64,000 nucleotides of DNA from Carboxylicivirga sediminis (GCF_018156225.1 NZ_JAGTAR010000004.1:62001-126000), one strand, 5' to 3'. Counted from the stretch's first letter, positions 33,919 to 43,161 are shown. Numbers and translations: made by a program. Notes: generated by a model not told the origin, from the letters alone.

Positions 33919-34482
33919 TTACTCCCTTATGATTGTAACCTGCCCATCCTTAGTTAATTTGATAATGCTCGATGGAGCCGGATTTTTCATTTCGTCTTGC
34001 CTGAACTTAACGATGTAATCAACTCCTGCCTTTATTACTTCATTCACTTGAGCAAAATTCTCAGGTGATGGCTCGCCGTTCGAATTGGCAGATGTTGATA
34101 CAATAGGCTTTTTAAAACGGGCACATAACTCTTTCGAAAACTGTTCCTCAGTGATGCGGATGCCCACACTGCCATCGGCTGCCAAAAGATTAGTTGCCAG
34201 GTTTTTGGCATCATCATAGATAATTGTTAATGGCTTAGTGGTGAGTTCGGCCATATCGTAAGCTACCTCAGGTATGTCATTCGCGTAGCCGGCCAGCTTG
34301 GCTGTATTGTCAAGCAAAACCAGCATGCCTTTAGAGTTGTCTCGCTGCTTTAGCTCATAGACACGTCTTACTGCGTCGGCGTTAGTCGCATCGCAGCCTA
34401 TGCCCCAAATAGTATCTGTTGGGTAAAGGATAATACCGCCTTTGCGCAGCACTTCAAGTGCTTGTTTTAAATCGTCGTGCAT
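33919..34482 (-). CDS. tsaC: L-threonylcarbamoyladenylate synthase (TsaC/Sua5/YrdC domain)
   Basis: Makes threonylcarbamoyl-AMP for the t6A modification of ANN-reading tRNAs. The YrdC domain is clear: GGIILYPTDTIWGIGCDATN, then RDNSKGMLVLL, GSVGIRI and PIVSTSANSNGEPSP. At 187 residues it is the short TsaC form without the Sua5 C-terminal domain. I chose ATG 34482; the longer frame to 34566 passes through a near-consensus -7 element (TATCTTCG, minus strand, 34499-34506). The thioesterase gene follows. Confidence 0.93.
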   Translation of the reverse strand: MHDDLKQALEVLRKGGIILYPTDTIWGIGCDATNADAVRRVYELKQRDNSKGMLVLLDNTAKLAGYANDIPEVAYDMAELTTKPLTIIYDDAKNLATNLLAADGSVGIRITEEQFSKELCARFKKPIVSTSANSNGEPSPENFAQVNEVIKAGVDYIVKFRQDEMKNPAPSSIIKLTKDGQVTIIRE

Positions 34483-34604
34483 GGTAGTTTGTTTTTTACG
34501 AAGATAGAAAAAGGCGATTGAAGATGATAATGGATTGCCGGATTTTAGAAATGATAGGTTTGTCAAGGGCTTCCTTGTAAGGAATCAATTAATGAAGCTT
34601 CTGA

Positions 34605-34633
34605 TATAAAAAAAACCTGACAGGATGCCAAAT
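34605..34633 (-). terminator. Terminator downstream of dapD
   Basis: Stem ACCTGA / TCAGGT, a CA/CA internal loop and inner stem GGAT / ATCC, followed on the minus strand by a run of eight T residues. It lies about 115 bases after the dapD stop; no gene is seen in between. Confidence 0.75.
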
Positions 34634-34748
34634 CCCATCAGGTTGTTTTTTGTACGTTAAACTATAAACTACTTAACTATTAAACTCCTCAACTAAGCAA
34701 GCTGTTAATTATCTTTTGTCTATAAGTCTAGCATCTATTATTCTGTAA

Positions 34749-35564
34749 TTAAACCGCAACATTATTTTCGCGCAGTGCGTCATTCAATGAGGTCTTTTTA
34801 TCTGTTGACTCTTTACGCTTACCAATAATCAGGGCTGCAGGCACCTGGAATTCGCCGGCAGGGAATTTTTTGGTATACGAACCAGGAATGACCACAGAAC
34901 GCGGAGGTACATAACCTTTGTATTCAACAGGTTCAAATCCGGTTACATCAATGATTTTAGTAGAGCCGGTGAGTACAACATTGGCTCCTAATACGGCTTC
35001 TTTACCTACGCGACAGCCTTCTACAACAATACAACGCGACCCGATAAAGGCATCATCTTCTATAATTACCGGAGCTGCCTGCACAGGTTCCAATACACCA
35101 CCGATACCAACACCACCACTTAGGTGTACGTTTTTACCAATTTGTGCACAACTGCCAACAGTAGCCCAGGTATCCACCATGGTACCACTTTCTACATAGG
35201 CGCCAATATTTACATACGATGGCATCATTACTACGCCACTCTGCAGATAAGAACCATAGCGTGCTACAGCGTGAGGTACAACGCGAACACCAAGCTCTTT
35301 ATAATTGTTTTTCAGGGCAATTTTGTCATGGAATTCAAATGGGCCCACCTCAATGGTTTCCATTTGCTGAGTTGGAAAATAAAGAATAACAGCTTTCTTC
35401 ACCCATTCATTTACAATCCATTCGTCTCCCTGTGGTTCTGCCACACGAATTTCTCCTTTGTCCAGTTGTTCAATTACTGTTTTGATGGCTTCAACGGTTG
35501 CCGGGTTATTTAGCATCGACCTGTCTTCCCAGGCTTTTTCAATGATACTCTTCAAATCGCTCAT
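34749..35564 (-). CDS. dapD: Tetrahydrodipicolinate N-succinyltransferase
   Basis: Succinyl-CoA-dependent step of lysine and meso-diaminopimelate synthesis. The N-terminal helical region (residues 1-100) is followed by a left-handed beta-helix of hexapeptide repeats (VNIGAYVESGTMVDTWATVG, VHLSGGVGIGGVLEPVQAAP, DAFIGSRCIVVEGCRVGKEA). The pattern ARYGSYLQSGVVMMPSYVNIG is typical of DapD. At 271 residues it has the usual length. A -7 element lies at 35591-35598. It shows that this organism uses the succinylase branch. Confidence 0.96.
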   Translation of the reverse strand: MSDLKSIIEKAWEDRSMLNNPATVEAIKTVIEQLDKGEIRVAEPQGDEWIVNEWVKKAVILYFPTQQMETIEVGPFEFHDKIALKNNYKELGVRVVPHAVARYGSYLQSGVVMMPSYVNIGAYVESGTMVDTWATVGSCAQIGKNVHLSGGVGIGGVLEPVQAAPVIIEDDAFIGSRCIVVEGCRVGKEAVLGANVVLTGSTKIIDVTGFEPVEYKGYVPPRSVVIPGSYTKKFPAGEFQVPAALIIGKRKESTDKKTSLNDALRENNVAV

Positions 35565-35590
35565 TTACTTCTGATTTTTATGTTTGATGG

Positions 35591-35598
35591 CAAAAATA
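35591..35598 (-). promoter_or_regulatory. -7 promoter element for dapD
   Basis: TATTTTTG on the minus strand, exact TAnnTTTG, 26 bases before the ATG. Confidence 0.45.
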
Positions 35599-35759
35599 GT
35601 TCTTAATTATAAGACTTCACTATAAAAAACTAGTATGCAATTTTGTTTTAACTAATTAGTTTTTACCTGTTAAAAGCTGTTAATTATCTCTCCGTTTGTT
35701 GAAAAAATAACACGCTACTTACTAACTTGTTTTATCTTAACCTTGCCTAATCTCTGTAT

Positions 35760-36530
35760 ATGAAGAAAATCTGTTTATTAGTTGTCTTTTTAATTTGTGT
35801 GTGTGCTTTGTCTGCTCAAACCAGGCAAGTGTGGTTGCACGGTAAAGTGGTGACACAGGGTGATAAACGCAATATACCACTTGCTCAGGTGGCCAGCTTT
35901 AAAAAAATGAATGTATTTGCGGCTGATTCAGCTGGTGAGTTTAAGGTGATACTAGATGCCACTGACAGCATAAAAGTATTTGCTTTGGGCTTTGAGGCCC
36001 GCACGTTTTATTTGGATAGTCTCCATATTGACCCCGATTTAATGTATCTGTTCCCACTTAAGGCTGCTTCTTACCAGATTCAGCAGGTGGATGTTAATTC
36101 GAACAAGCATTATATGGATTATCAGGATAAGCTGAAGATGATGAGGAGTAAGCAGATGGAAATGGACCTGATGTTGCCGGCTGATATTGAACTTGGCCGT
36201 AGACCAGATGTTCCTGTAGATATACTGCCTACTTACCGGAAAAATCCGCCAGTGCTGGCTGCGTTTTTTCAGCCGGCTAATGTTATCTATTACTATACAT
36301 CTAAAACAGAAAAGCAAAAGCGAAAAATGATGAAGTTGCTGAAGTATGAAAAACAGCGGCAGATGATGACGATAGAGATGTTAAGTGAAGTGAGTGGGTT
36401 TAAGGGAACTGAATTGGATGAGTTTATTATGTATTGTAATGCACACATTAAGTTTAGTGAAATGGATACGCCACTTAGTATCAAATACAAGGTGGTTGAT
36501 TTGTTCGAGGAATATAAAAAAGATGAATAG
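35760..36530 (+). CDS. Exported protein with carboxypeptidase-regulatory-like N-terminal domain
   Basis: A 256-residue protein with a signal peptide (about residues 1-19, ending LSAQ). Residues 24-90 resemble the beta-sandwich carboxypeptidase regulatory domain common in Bacteroidota surface proteins (LHGKVVTQGDKRNIPLAQV, then GEFKVILDATDSIKVFALGFEART). The rest is rich in Met, Lys and Gln and ends in a helical part without known motif. The next gene, of similar plan, overlaps its stop by eight bases. Role unknown. Confidence 0.75.
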   Translation: MKKICLLVVFLICVCALSAQTRQVWLHGKVVTQGDKRNIPLAQVASFKKMNVFAADSAGEFKVILDATDSIKVFALGFEARTFYLDSLHIDPDLMYLFPLKAASYQIQQVDVNSNKHYMDYQDKLKMMRSKQMEMDLMLPADIELGRRPDVPVDILPTYRKNPPVLAAFFQPANVIYYYTSKTEKQKRKMMKLLKYEKQRQMMTIEMLSEVSGFKGTELDEFIMYCNAHIKFSEMDTPLSIKYKVVDLFEEYKKDE

Positions 36531-37314
36531 GATGCGCGCACTGATAACGATATTGGTTTTAATGGCTACTCAATGGCTAATGGCTCAGAATGAAGATGAT
36601 CGCCGTGTTATTCTGGTAGGTAAGGTTGTTAAAAGTGACAGTGTCACAGCGGTGCCATTTGCCTTTGTGGCCAACAGTCAAACAGGTTATGGTAAAGAAA
36701 CCAATGAAAGTGGAGTGTTTAAGTTAACTACTATGGCTTCTGACACCCTGTTTTTCAGGTGTCTGGGTTATCAGGATACCATGCTTGTTGTTAAGGATGA
36801 AATGCTTAGTGATACTTTGCTTTTGGTAGTCAATGAAAAAAGCTATGAACTAGGGTCAGTTGATGTGCTGATGTTTAAGTCTTATGCCTCATTCAGGCAC
36901 ATGGTGGCCAATATGGATATGATGCCCGATAACCGCTATCACATGCCCATTAGTGTTAATGTAATGGCCGTTAAGAAGGCTATTCGGGAAAAGGATAAAA
37001 GGTTCGGTCCTGGTATAGCGTTTGGCAGGGGCAGTGCTACCCGAAAAGAAAAACAGTACGCCGCTTTTTCGGCCAACGAAAAACTTTATGAACGATTCAG
37101 GGAGTTGACTTCAAGGGAAAATATGCAATACCTGACAAAGTTGGATGGAGCCCAACTGGATTCGTTTTTAGTATTTCTAAGAACTAAGCATAAAATCGAT
37201 CCTGATTTTAGCGATTATAAAATGATGGAGGCTATTAATCTGGTGTTTGAGGAGTTTCTCGCTCTAAATTCGGATACCCTTAAAGCTGGAAATAATGACA
37301 TGTATCACCCTTGA
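36523..37314 (+). CDS. Second exported protein of the same plan as its neighbour
   Basis: A 263-residue protein that begins inside the end of the previous gene (8-base overlap); ATG 36532 is an alternative start. Signal peptide up to about MAQ (residue 22), then a regulatory-like beta domain (VILVGKVVKSDSVTAVPFAFV, later GVFKLTTMASDTLFFRCLGYQD) and a C-terminal part ending in a helix with LNSDT. Order of elements parallels the upstream protein, suggesting an old tandem duplication that has diverged. An in-frame extension to 36394 exists but would overlap the upstream gene by 137 bases and lacks a signal peptide at its start. Confidence 0.75.
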   Translation: MNRMRALITILVLMATQWLMAQNEDDRRVILVGKVVKSDSVTAVPFAFVANSQTGYGKETNESGVFKLTTMASDTLFFRCLGYQDTMLVVKDEMLSDTLLLVVNEKSYELGSVDVLMFKSYASFRHMVANMDMMPDNRYHMPISVNVMAVKKAIREKDKRFGPGIAFGRGSATRKEKQYAAFSANEKLYERFRELTSRENMQYLTKLDGAQLDSFLVFLRTKHKIDPDFSDYKMMEAINLVFEEFLALNSDTLKAGNNDMYHP

Positions 37315-37526
37315 AATTGAACTTACATTTTCTTGAAAATTATAAATGAAAATTAAATATGCGTAAATGGCATAATATGAGGGTGTAAGAATAGGATATG
37401 CAAATCCATTATTAATCATTTTATTTCGACTGCTTATTTATATATAGCAAGAAGGTGTAAATAGTAAGCGTATAAGGCCTCGAAAATACGAATTGTAAAA
37501 AAAAACGATATTTTTTTGACTATTTC

Positions 37527-37557
37527 TTTGGTGTTATGAAAATCAATCCTACATTTG
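37527..37557 (+). promoter_or_regulatory. Promoter of the ilv-leu cluster
   Basis: TTTG (37527-37530), 19 bases, then TACATTTG (37550-37557): both halves match the Bacteroidota consensus. The predicted start near 37564 gives a leader of about 243 bases before ilvD. Confidence 0.7.
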
Positions 37558-37632
37558 CTAGCGTAAAAAGCAACAACGGTGTTTCGGGTTAACCAGAAGT
37601 GCCAATATTTTTTTTAAAGAGACAATTTCAAG

Positions 37633-37701
37633 ATGAAATTCAATTTATCACTCATTCTCAACATTATTATTATTCTCGTGGTCATTATTATTAGAACCTA
37701 G
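37633..37701 (+). CDS. ilv leader peptide, 22 residues rich in Ile/Leu/Val
   Basis: ATG 37633 to TAG 37699-37701. Of 22 residues, 8 are Ile (8, 11-14, 18-20), 4 are Leu (5, 7, 9, 15) and 2 are Val (16-17). Residues 11-20 are an unbroken run of the three regulated amino acids, like IlvL of enteric bacteria. The ORF lies between a good promoter and an intrinsic terminator just upstream of ilvD. Role known for such leaders: the ribosome stalls at these codons when charged tRNA is short and thereby changes RNA folding. No Shine-Dalgarno sequence is seen, which is usual for this phylum. Confidence 0.85.
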   Translation: MKFNLSLILNIIIILVVIIIRT

Positions 37702-37785
37702 AGGAGTGAGAATGCTATGTAGATAAACAAACGATATAAGTTACTAAGAGCTTTTCTCACACATACGGGAAAAGCTCTTTTTTTT
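37646..37785 (+). promoter_or_regulatory. Transcription attenuator of the ilv-leu cluster
   Basis: Four segments can pair in two ways. Segment 1 is CATTCTC inside the leader ORF (37653-37659); segment 2 is GAGTGAGAATG (37704-37714); segment 3 includes TTCTCAC (37754-37760); segment 4 is GGAAAAGCTCTT. Pairing 1:2 (7 bp) leaves 3:4 free to form the terminator. Pairing 2:3 (GTGAGAA 37706-37712 with TTCTCAC) takes the terminator's left arm and would prevent it. A ribosome stalled at the Ile run would cover segment 1 and favour 2:3. Seen directly: the pairings. Inferred: the switching. Confidence 0.75.
37746..37785 (+). terminator. Attenuator terminator before ilvD
   Basis: Perfect 11-bp stem AAGAGCTTTTC with GAAAAGCTCTT around a 12-base loop, followed by eight T residues (37778-37785). 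It ends 21 bases before the ilvD ATG, so it must be read through for expression of the cluster. Confidence 0.9.
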
Positions 37786-37806
37786 GATACAAACGGAAAC
37801 GATACA

Positions 37807-39636
37807 ATGAAAATAACACTTAGAAGCGCAACATCAACACAAGGTCGGCGTATGGCCGGAGCCAGAAGCTTATGGCGTGCCAATGGCATGAAGGAGCAGC
37901 ACTTTGGTAAGCCGGTTATTGCAGTGGTTAACTCCTTTACGCAGTTTGTGCCTGGTCATGTGCATTTGCACGATATTGGACAGATGGTGAAGCAGCGTAT
38001 CGAAGCCAACGGATGCTTCGCTGCTGAATTCAATACCATTGCCATTGATGATGGTATCGCCATGGGGCATGATGGGATGCTGTATTCGTTGCCATCACGC
38101 GATATCATTGCGGATAGTGTGGAATATATGGTCAATGCGCATAAAGTGGACGCCATGGTTTGTATCAGTAACTGTGATAAAATAACGCCTGGTATGCTTA
38201 TGGCTGCTATGCGCTTAAATATCCCAACCGTATTTGTTTCTGGGGGTCCAATGGAAGCCGGAAAGGCTGGAGGCAAGGCGCTTGACCTGGTGGATGCCAT
38301 GGTAATGGCTGCTGATGATTCAGTATCGGACGCTGAAGTGGAAGAGGTGGAACGCAATGCATGTCCAACCTGTGGGTCCTGTTCGGGTATGTTCACTGCC
38401 AACTCAATGAATTGCTTAAATGAAGCAATAGGTTTGGCTTTACCAGGTAATGGAACCATCGTTGCCACACATGTCAATCGTAAACGCTTGTTTGAAAAAG
38501 CTGCAGATTTAATCGTTGAAGTTACCAATCGGTACTATGGCGAAGGCGATGAGTCGGTTTTACCACGTTCAATCGCCACCTACAAGGCTTTTGAAAATGC
38601 TATGACACTGGATATCGCTATGGGGGGTTCTACCAATACGGTATTACACATTCTGGCCATAGCTCATGAAGCAGGTGTCAACTTTACTATGGATGATATA
38701 GACCGTTTATCGCGCACTACACCTGTTCTATGTAAGGTGGCTCCTAACTCGCATTACCACATTGAGGATGTGAATCGTGCAGGTGGTATCATGGCGATAT
38801 TGGCTGAGCTGAACCGAGGTGGTTTATTACATACCGATGTGAGTCGTGTTGACTTCCCAAGTCTGAAAGAAGCTTTAACAGCTTATGATGTGATGGGTGA
38901 CTCAGTATCGGACGAGGCAAAGGATGTTTATTCAAGTGCACCTGCTGGCATGTTCAATTTAACCATGGGCTCGCAGAAAACACAATACGCACAACTGGAT
39001 TTGGATCGTGAAAAAGGCTGTATCCGCAGTGTGGAAGGCGCTTACTTCAAAGATGGTGGTTTAGCCGTATTGTTTGGTAACCTGGCCGAGAAGGGTTGTA
39101 TCGTTAAAACTGCCGGTGTAGATGAGTCCATCTTCACTTTCAATGGTACAGCTAGAGTATACGAGTCGCAGGATGATGCCTGCGAAGGTATCCTGTCGGA
39201 TGAGGTGAAGGCTGGTGATGTGGTGATTATCCGCTACGAGGGCCCCAAAGGCGGTCCGGGTATGCAGGAAATGCTATATCCTACCTCTTACCTGAAGTCG
39301 AAGCACCTGGGTAAAGCTTGTGCCTTATTAACCGATGGTCGTTTCTCTGGTGGAACATCAGGTCTGTCAATTGGTCATGCATCGCCCGAAGCGGCTGGTG
39401 GAGGTAATATTGCACTGGTGCAAAACGGCGATCCTATTTTAATTGATATTCCAAATCGAAAAATAGAATTACAGATAAGTGAAGATGAGCTGGCTCAGCG
39501 TAGAGCAGCCGAAGAAGCAAAGGGTGATAGGGCCTTTAAGCCTGGTCATCGCGAAAGGTATGTATCAAAAGCCCTTAGAGCCTATGCCAGTTTGGTAAGT
39601 GCTGCTGATAAGGGAGCAGTAAGACTGATTGACTAA
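37807..39636 (+). CDS. ilvD: Dihydroxy-acid dehydratase
   Basis: Third common step of Ile and Val synthesis; an Fe-S dehydratase. Motifs: [12 protein letters not shown] (first cluster Cys), [19 protein letters not shown] (further ligand), and the C-terminal [20 protein letters not shown]. At 609 residues it has the E. coli-like length. First gene behind the attenuator. A signature of the 4Fe-4S type (three cysteines in the usual places) is present. ilvB follows after 54 bases. Confidence 0.97.
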   Translation: MKITLRSATSTQGRRMAGARSLWRANGMKEQHFGKPVIAVVNSFTQFVPGHVHLHDIGQMVKQRIEANGCFAAEFNTIAIDDGIAMGHDGMLYSLPSRDIIADSVEYMVNAHKVDAMVCISNCDKITPGMLMAAMRLNIPTVFVSGGPMEAGKAGGKALDLVDAMVMAADDSVSDAEVEEVERNACPTCGSCSGMFTANSMNCLNEAIGLALPGNGTIVATHVNRKRLFEKAADLIVEVTNRYYGEGDESVLPRSIATYKAFENAMTLDIAMGGSTNTVLHILAIAHEAGVNFTMDDIDRLSRTTPVLCKVAPNSHYHIEDVNRAGGIMAILAELNRGGLLHTDVSRVDFPSLKEALTAYDVMGDSVSDEAKDVYSSAPAGMFNLTMGSQKTQYAQLDLDREKGCIRSVEGAYFKDGGLAVLFGNLAEKGCIVKTAGVDESIFTFNGTARVYESQDDACEGILSDEVKAGDVVIIRYEGPKGGPGMQEMLYPTSYLKSKHLGKACALLTDGRFSGGTSGLSIGHASPEAAGGGNIALVQNGDPILIDIPNRKIELQISEDELAQRRAAEEAKGDRAFKPGHRERYVSKALRAYASLVSAADKGAVRLID

Positions 39637-39690
39637 AACATTAACAGGGATAGCTATTAGCAAGTAACTATCAGCCATAAGCTAAATATT

Positions 39691-41427
39691 ATGGAAACAC
39701 AAACGCAAACATCAACCATGGAAGCCAAAGAAATGAAAAAGAAACGGATGAGTGGCTCCGAAGCCGTAATGCAATCTTTGTTGCATGAGGGAGTAGATTT
39801 ATTATTCGGATATCCGGGTGGGGCGATTATGCCGGTGTACGATGCACTTTACCACTACCAGGATAAGTTGAACCACATTCTGACACGTCATGAGCAGGGA
39901 GCTGTTCATGCGGCTCAGGGCTATGCGCGAGTCACTGGCAAAGTTGGCGTTTGCTTTGTTACAAGTGGACCTGGTGCAACCAATGCCGTTACCGGTATAG
40001 CCGATGCCATGGTGGATTCAACACCGCTTGTTGTCATCAGTGGTCAGGTGGCTTCACCGTTATTAGGCACCGATGCTTTTCAGGAAACTGATGTAGTAGG
40101 TATCACGCAGCCGATTACCAAATGGAATTACCAGGTGAAGCGTGCCGAAGAAATACCGGAAGCTATAGCCAAAGCTTTTTATATTGCACGAACTGGTCGT
40201 CCCGGGCCTGTGTTGATTGACATAACTAAAGATGCTCAGTTTGCTCAATTCGACTTTGAATACAAGCCTGTTAATAAGGTGCGCAGCTATAAACCACGAA
40301 CGGCCGTAAAGGCAGATAAGGTCGCTGAAGCGGTTCGGCTAATTAACCTGGCTAAAAAACCTTTGGCCCTGGTAGGACAAGGAGTGGTGCTTGGTGGTGC
40401 TGAAAACGAACTGATGGAGTTTTTGCAAAAAACAGGTATGCCTGCAGCCTGGACACTTCTGGGATTGTCAGCTATGCCATCCGATTTTGAACAGAACGTT
40501 GGAATGCTTGGAATGCATGGTAATTACGGGCCAAATGTTAAAACCAATGAGGCAGACCTGATAGTGGCTATCGGCATGCGCTTCGATGACCGTGTAACGG
40601 GTAATGTGCAGAAATATGCCAGCAATGCCAAAGTGGTGCATCTGGAGATTGATCCAGCAGAAATCAATAAAATCATTTACGCCGATGTGCCGGTGTTGGG
40701 CGATGTGAAAGAATCATTGCCAATGTTAACCGACATGGTGTCGAAGAATAATCATGAGGCCTGGTTAAGTGAGTTTAAGGCTTGTGATAAAATTGAAACT
40801 CAAAAAATTATACAACCAGAGCTTTTTCCGGCCAAGGAAGGCTTAACCATGGGAGAAGTGATAAGGCGCGTGACTGAGCAATACAGTGATGATGCCATCA
40901 TGGTAACCGATGTTGGCCAGCACCAGATGATGGCATCACGCTACTTCAAGTTTAAACAAACAAGAAGCGTGGTAACATCCGGCGGACTGGGAACAATGGG
41001 ATTTGGTTTGCCAGCGGCTATGGGTGCTAAATTAGGTCAACCAGATCGTCCGGTATGCCTGTTTGTTGGCGATGGCGGATTTCAGATGACCATACAAGAG
41101 CTGGGGACTATCTTTCAAACACAAGCTGATGTGAAGATAATTCTGCTGAATAATAACTTCCTGGGAATGGTTCGTCAGTGGCAGGAGTTGTTTTTTGACA
41201 GACGCTACGCATCAACCGAATTGATTAATCCCGATTTCCAGATGATTGCCAAAGGGTATGGCATAGCCACCGAAAAAGTAACCGAACGTGATGATTTGGA
41301 TGCTGCCGTAAACCGTATGGCTGAGCACAAGGGAGCCTATTTATTGGAAGTGGTGGTTGAGAAAGAAGGTAACGTGTTCCCGATGGTACCAACGGGCGCT
41401 TCAGTTTCAGATATTCGCCTTGAATAG
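39691..41427 (+). CDS. ilvB: Acetolactate synthase large subunit
   Basis: ThDP-dependent enzyme joining two pyruvates, or pyruvate and 2-oxobutyrate, in Val/Leu and Ile synthesis. FGYPGGAIMPVYDAL opens the family; the ThDP Glu lies in ILTRHEQGAVHAAQGYAR; the Mg-ThDP motif is VGDGGFQMTIQELGT followed by NNNFLGMVRQWQ. FAD-binding features (GMLGMHG, RFDDRVTGN) mark it as anabolic. The first 20 or so residues are a polar extension rich in Thr, Gln and Lys; ATG 39691 or an internal Met may be the true start. ilvN follows after 47 bases. Confidence 0.96.
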   Translation: METQTQTSTMEAKEMKKKRMSGSEAVMQSLLHEGVDLLFGYPGGAIMPVYDALYHYQDKLNHILTRHEQGAVHAAQGYARVTGKVGVCFVTSGPGATNAVTGIADAMVDSTPLVVISGQVASPLLGTDAFQETDVVGITQPITKWNYQVKRAEEIPEAIAKAFYIARTGRPGPVLIDITKDAQFAQFDFEYKPVNKVRSYKPRTAVKADKVAEAVRLINLAKKPLALVGQGVVLGGAENELMEFLQKTGMPAAWTLLGLSAMPSDFEQNVGMLGMHGNYGPNVKTNEADLIVAIGMRFDDRVTGNVQKYASNAKVVHLEIDPAEINKIIYADVPVLGDVKESLPMLTDMVSKNNHEAWLSEFKACDKIETQKIIQPELFPAKEGLTMGEVIRRVTEQYSDDAIMVTDVGQHQMMASRYFKFKQTRSVVTSGGLGTMGFGLPAAMGAKLGQPDRPVCLFVGDGGFQMTIQELGTIFQTQADVKIILLNNNFLGMVRQWQELFFDRRYASTELINPDFQMIAKGYGIATEKVTERDDLDAAVNRMAEHKGAYLLEVVVEKEGNVFPMVPTGASVSDIRLE

Positions 41428-41474
41428 TACCAAATTAACAGATTACCAAATCGACAATTCAACATTTAAAGAAG

Positions 41475-42017
41475 ATGAAACAAGAATTCACATTATCAAT
41501 ATATTCTGAAAACCACGTAGGTCTTCTAAACCAGGTGACAACCGTCTTTACACGTCGTCATATTAATATCGAGAGCCTGACAACTTCAGAATCAGCCATT
41601 CCGGGCATTCATAAGTTTACCATTGTGGTATTTACATCTCGTGAGCAGGTCAATAAGCTGATGTTGCAAATTGAAAAACGCATTGATGTTATTAAGGCCT
41701 ATGTATTTACGGCCGATGAAATTGTGCATCAGGAAGTAGCATTGTATAAAGTAAAAACGGAGTCTTTACTCAATGGTAATGAAATTGAGCGTTTGGTTCG
41801 CCAGTATGGTGCGCGTATTCTAGAGGTGACCAAAGAATATACGGTTATCGAAAAGACCGGGCACAAGCGCGAAACACAAGAGCTGTTTGAAAAGCTTGAC
41901 CATTTTGGTGTTCAGCAATTCGTTCGTTCAGGTCGCATTGCGGTAACCAAACTCAAGGAAGAGCTGCTGTCTAATTATCTGAAAAAGCTCGAAAAAGAGA
42001 AGAGTCTTTTAGACTAG
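41475..42017 (+). CDS. ilvN: Acetolactate synthase small (regulatory) subunit
   Basis: Regulatory partner of IlvB, confers activity and valine feedback. Residues 3-80 form an ACT domain (YSENHVGLLNQVTTVFTRRHINIESLT), the rest is the ALS C-terminal domain (LLNGNEIERLVRQYGARILEVT). At 180 residues it is of the IlvH/IlvN-long kind. The spacer to ilvC is 97 bases and contains short AGCT/TAG-type words but no gene. Confidence 0.95.
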   Translation: MKQEFTLSIYSENHVGLLNQVTTVFTRRHINIESLTTSESAIPGIHKFTIVVFTSREQVNKLMLQIEKRIDVIKAYVFTADEIVHQEVALYKVKTESLLNGNEIERLVRQYGARILEVTKEYTVIEKTGHKRETQELFEKLDHFGVQQFVRSGRIAVTKLKEELLSNYLKKLEKEKSLLD

Positions 42018-42114
42018 AGTTAAGTATCAAGACTAAATAATAAAGAAATAAAAGCTAGTAGCTGGTTTCTAATGATCAGTTGCTCAAAGAAATAAACATT
42101 AATCAAATAAAATC

Positions 42115-43161
42115 ATGGCAAAAATTAATTTTGGAGGCGTTGAAGAAAACGTTGTAATGAGGGAAGAATTCCCATTGGAAAAAGCACGTGAAGTATTAAA
42201 AGACGAAACGATTGCTGTAATTGGTTACGGTGTGCAAGGTCCAGGGCAATCCCTTAACCTGAAAGACAACGGTTTTAACGTGATTGTTGGTCAGCGCAAG
42301 GAATCAAAAACATGGGATAAAGCAATTGCTGATGGTTGGGTTCCTGGTGAAACTCTTTTCGAAATTGAGGAGGCGCTTGAAAAAGCAACAATTATCCAAT
42401 ACTTGCTGTCTGACGCTGGTCAGATTCAGATGTGGGACACTGTGAAAAAGTACTTAACACCTGGTAAAGCACTTTATTTCTCACACGGATTCGGAATCAC
42501 TTACAAAGAGCGTACAGGTATTGTACCTCCTGCTGATGTGGATGTTATCCTTGTTGCTCCAAAGGGATCAGGTACTTCATTGCGTCGTATGTTCCTTGAA
42601 GGACGTGGCCTGAACTCTTCGTACGCGATCTTCCAGGATGCTACAGGTAGAGCCAAAGACCGTGTTATCGCATTAGGTATCGGTGTTGGTTCAGGTTATC
42701 TGTTTGAGACAGATTTCAAACGTGAAGTATACTCTGACTTAACTGGCGAGCGAGGTACCTTGATGGGATGTATCCAGGGTATTTTTGCTGCTCAGTATGA
42801 GGTGTTACGTGCCAATGGACACACACCTTCTGAGGCATTTAATGAGACTGTTGAGGAATTAACTCAGAGCCTGATGCCGTTGGTAGCTGAAAATGGTATG
42901 GATTGGATGTATGCCAATACATCAACCACCGCTCAGCGTGGTGCTTTGGATTGGTGGAAGCCTTTCCGTGATGCGACTAAGCCAGTATTTGAGAAATTAT
43001 ATTCTGAAGTAGCGGCCGGTAACGAGGCACAACGTTCAATCGACTCTAACAGTCAGGCCGATTATCGCCCTAAGTTAGAAGCTGAGTTGAAAGAGTTACG
43101 CGATTCAGAAATGTGGCAGGCAGGTGCTGCTGTTCGTAAATTGAGACCAGAAAACCAATAA
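42115..43161 (+). CDS. ilvC: Ketol-acid reductoisomerase, fungal-like type
   Basis: Second common step: isomerises and reduces acetolactate with NAD(P)H and Mg. The nucleotide site is GYGVQGPGQSLNLKDNGFNV, differing from the usual bacterial G-x-G-x-Q-G-x-A-x-A, and the metal-binding acidic residues lie in YSDLTGERGTLMG and AFNETVEELTQS. The overall sequence (HGFGITYKERTGIVPP, then STTAQRGALDWW) is much closer to yeast Ilv5 than to E. coli IlvC; this form is known in Bacteroidota. At 348 residues it has one knotted domain. Cofactor preference was not judged. Confidence 0.95.
   Translation: MAKINFGGVEENVVMREEFPLEKAREVLKDETIAVIGYGVQGPGQSLNLKDNGFNVIVGQRKESKTWDKAIADGWVPGETLFEIEEALEKATIIQYLLSDAGQIQMWDTVKKYLTPGKALYFSHGFGITYKERTGIVPPADVDVILVAPKGSGTSLRRMFLEGRGLNSSYAIFQDATGRAKDRVIALGIGVGSGYLFETDFKREVYSDLTGERGTLMGCIQGIFAAQYEVLRANGHTPSEAFNETVEELTQSLMPLVAENGMDWMYANTSTTAQRGALDWWKPFRDATKPVFEKLYSEVAAGNEAQRSIDSNSQADYRPKLEAELKELRDSEMWQAGAAVRKLRPENQ

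Larger units (their letters stand above)
37315..37806. other. Long control region ahead of the ilv-leu cluster
   Basis: 492 bases. The first 210 or so (37315-37526) are A+T-rich with no recognisable element. Then come a promoter (37527-37557), a 75-base leader start, a leader peptide ORF (37633-37701), a short linker, and an attenuator terminator (37746-37785), ending 21 bases before ilvD. Confidence 0.85.

Noticed and set aside
36394-36522. Upstream in-frame extension of the second exported protein gene
   Set aside because: It overlaps the upstream gene by 137 bases and would hide the signal peptide; ATG 36523 restores it.
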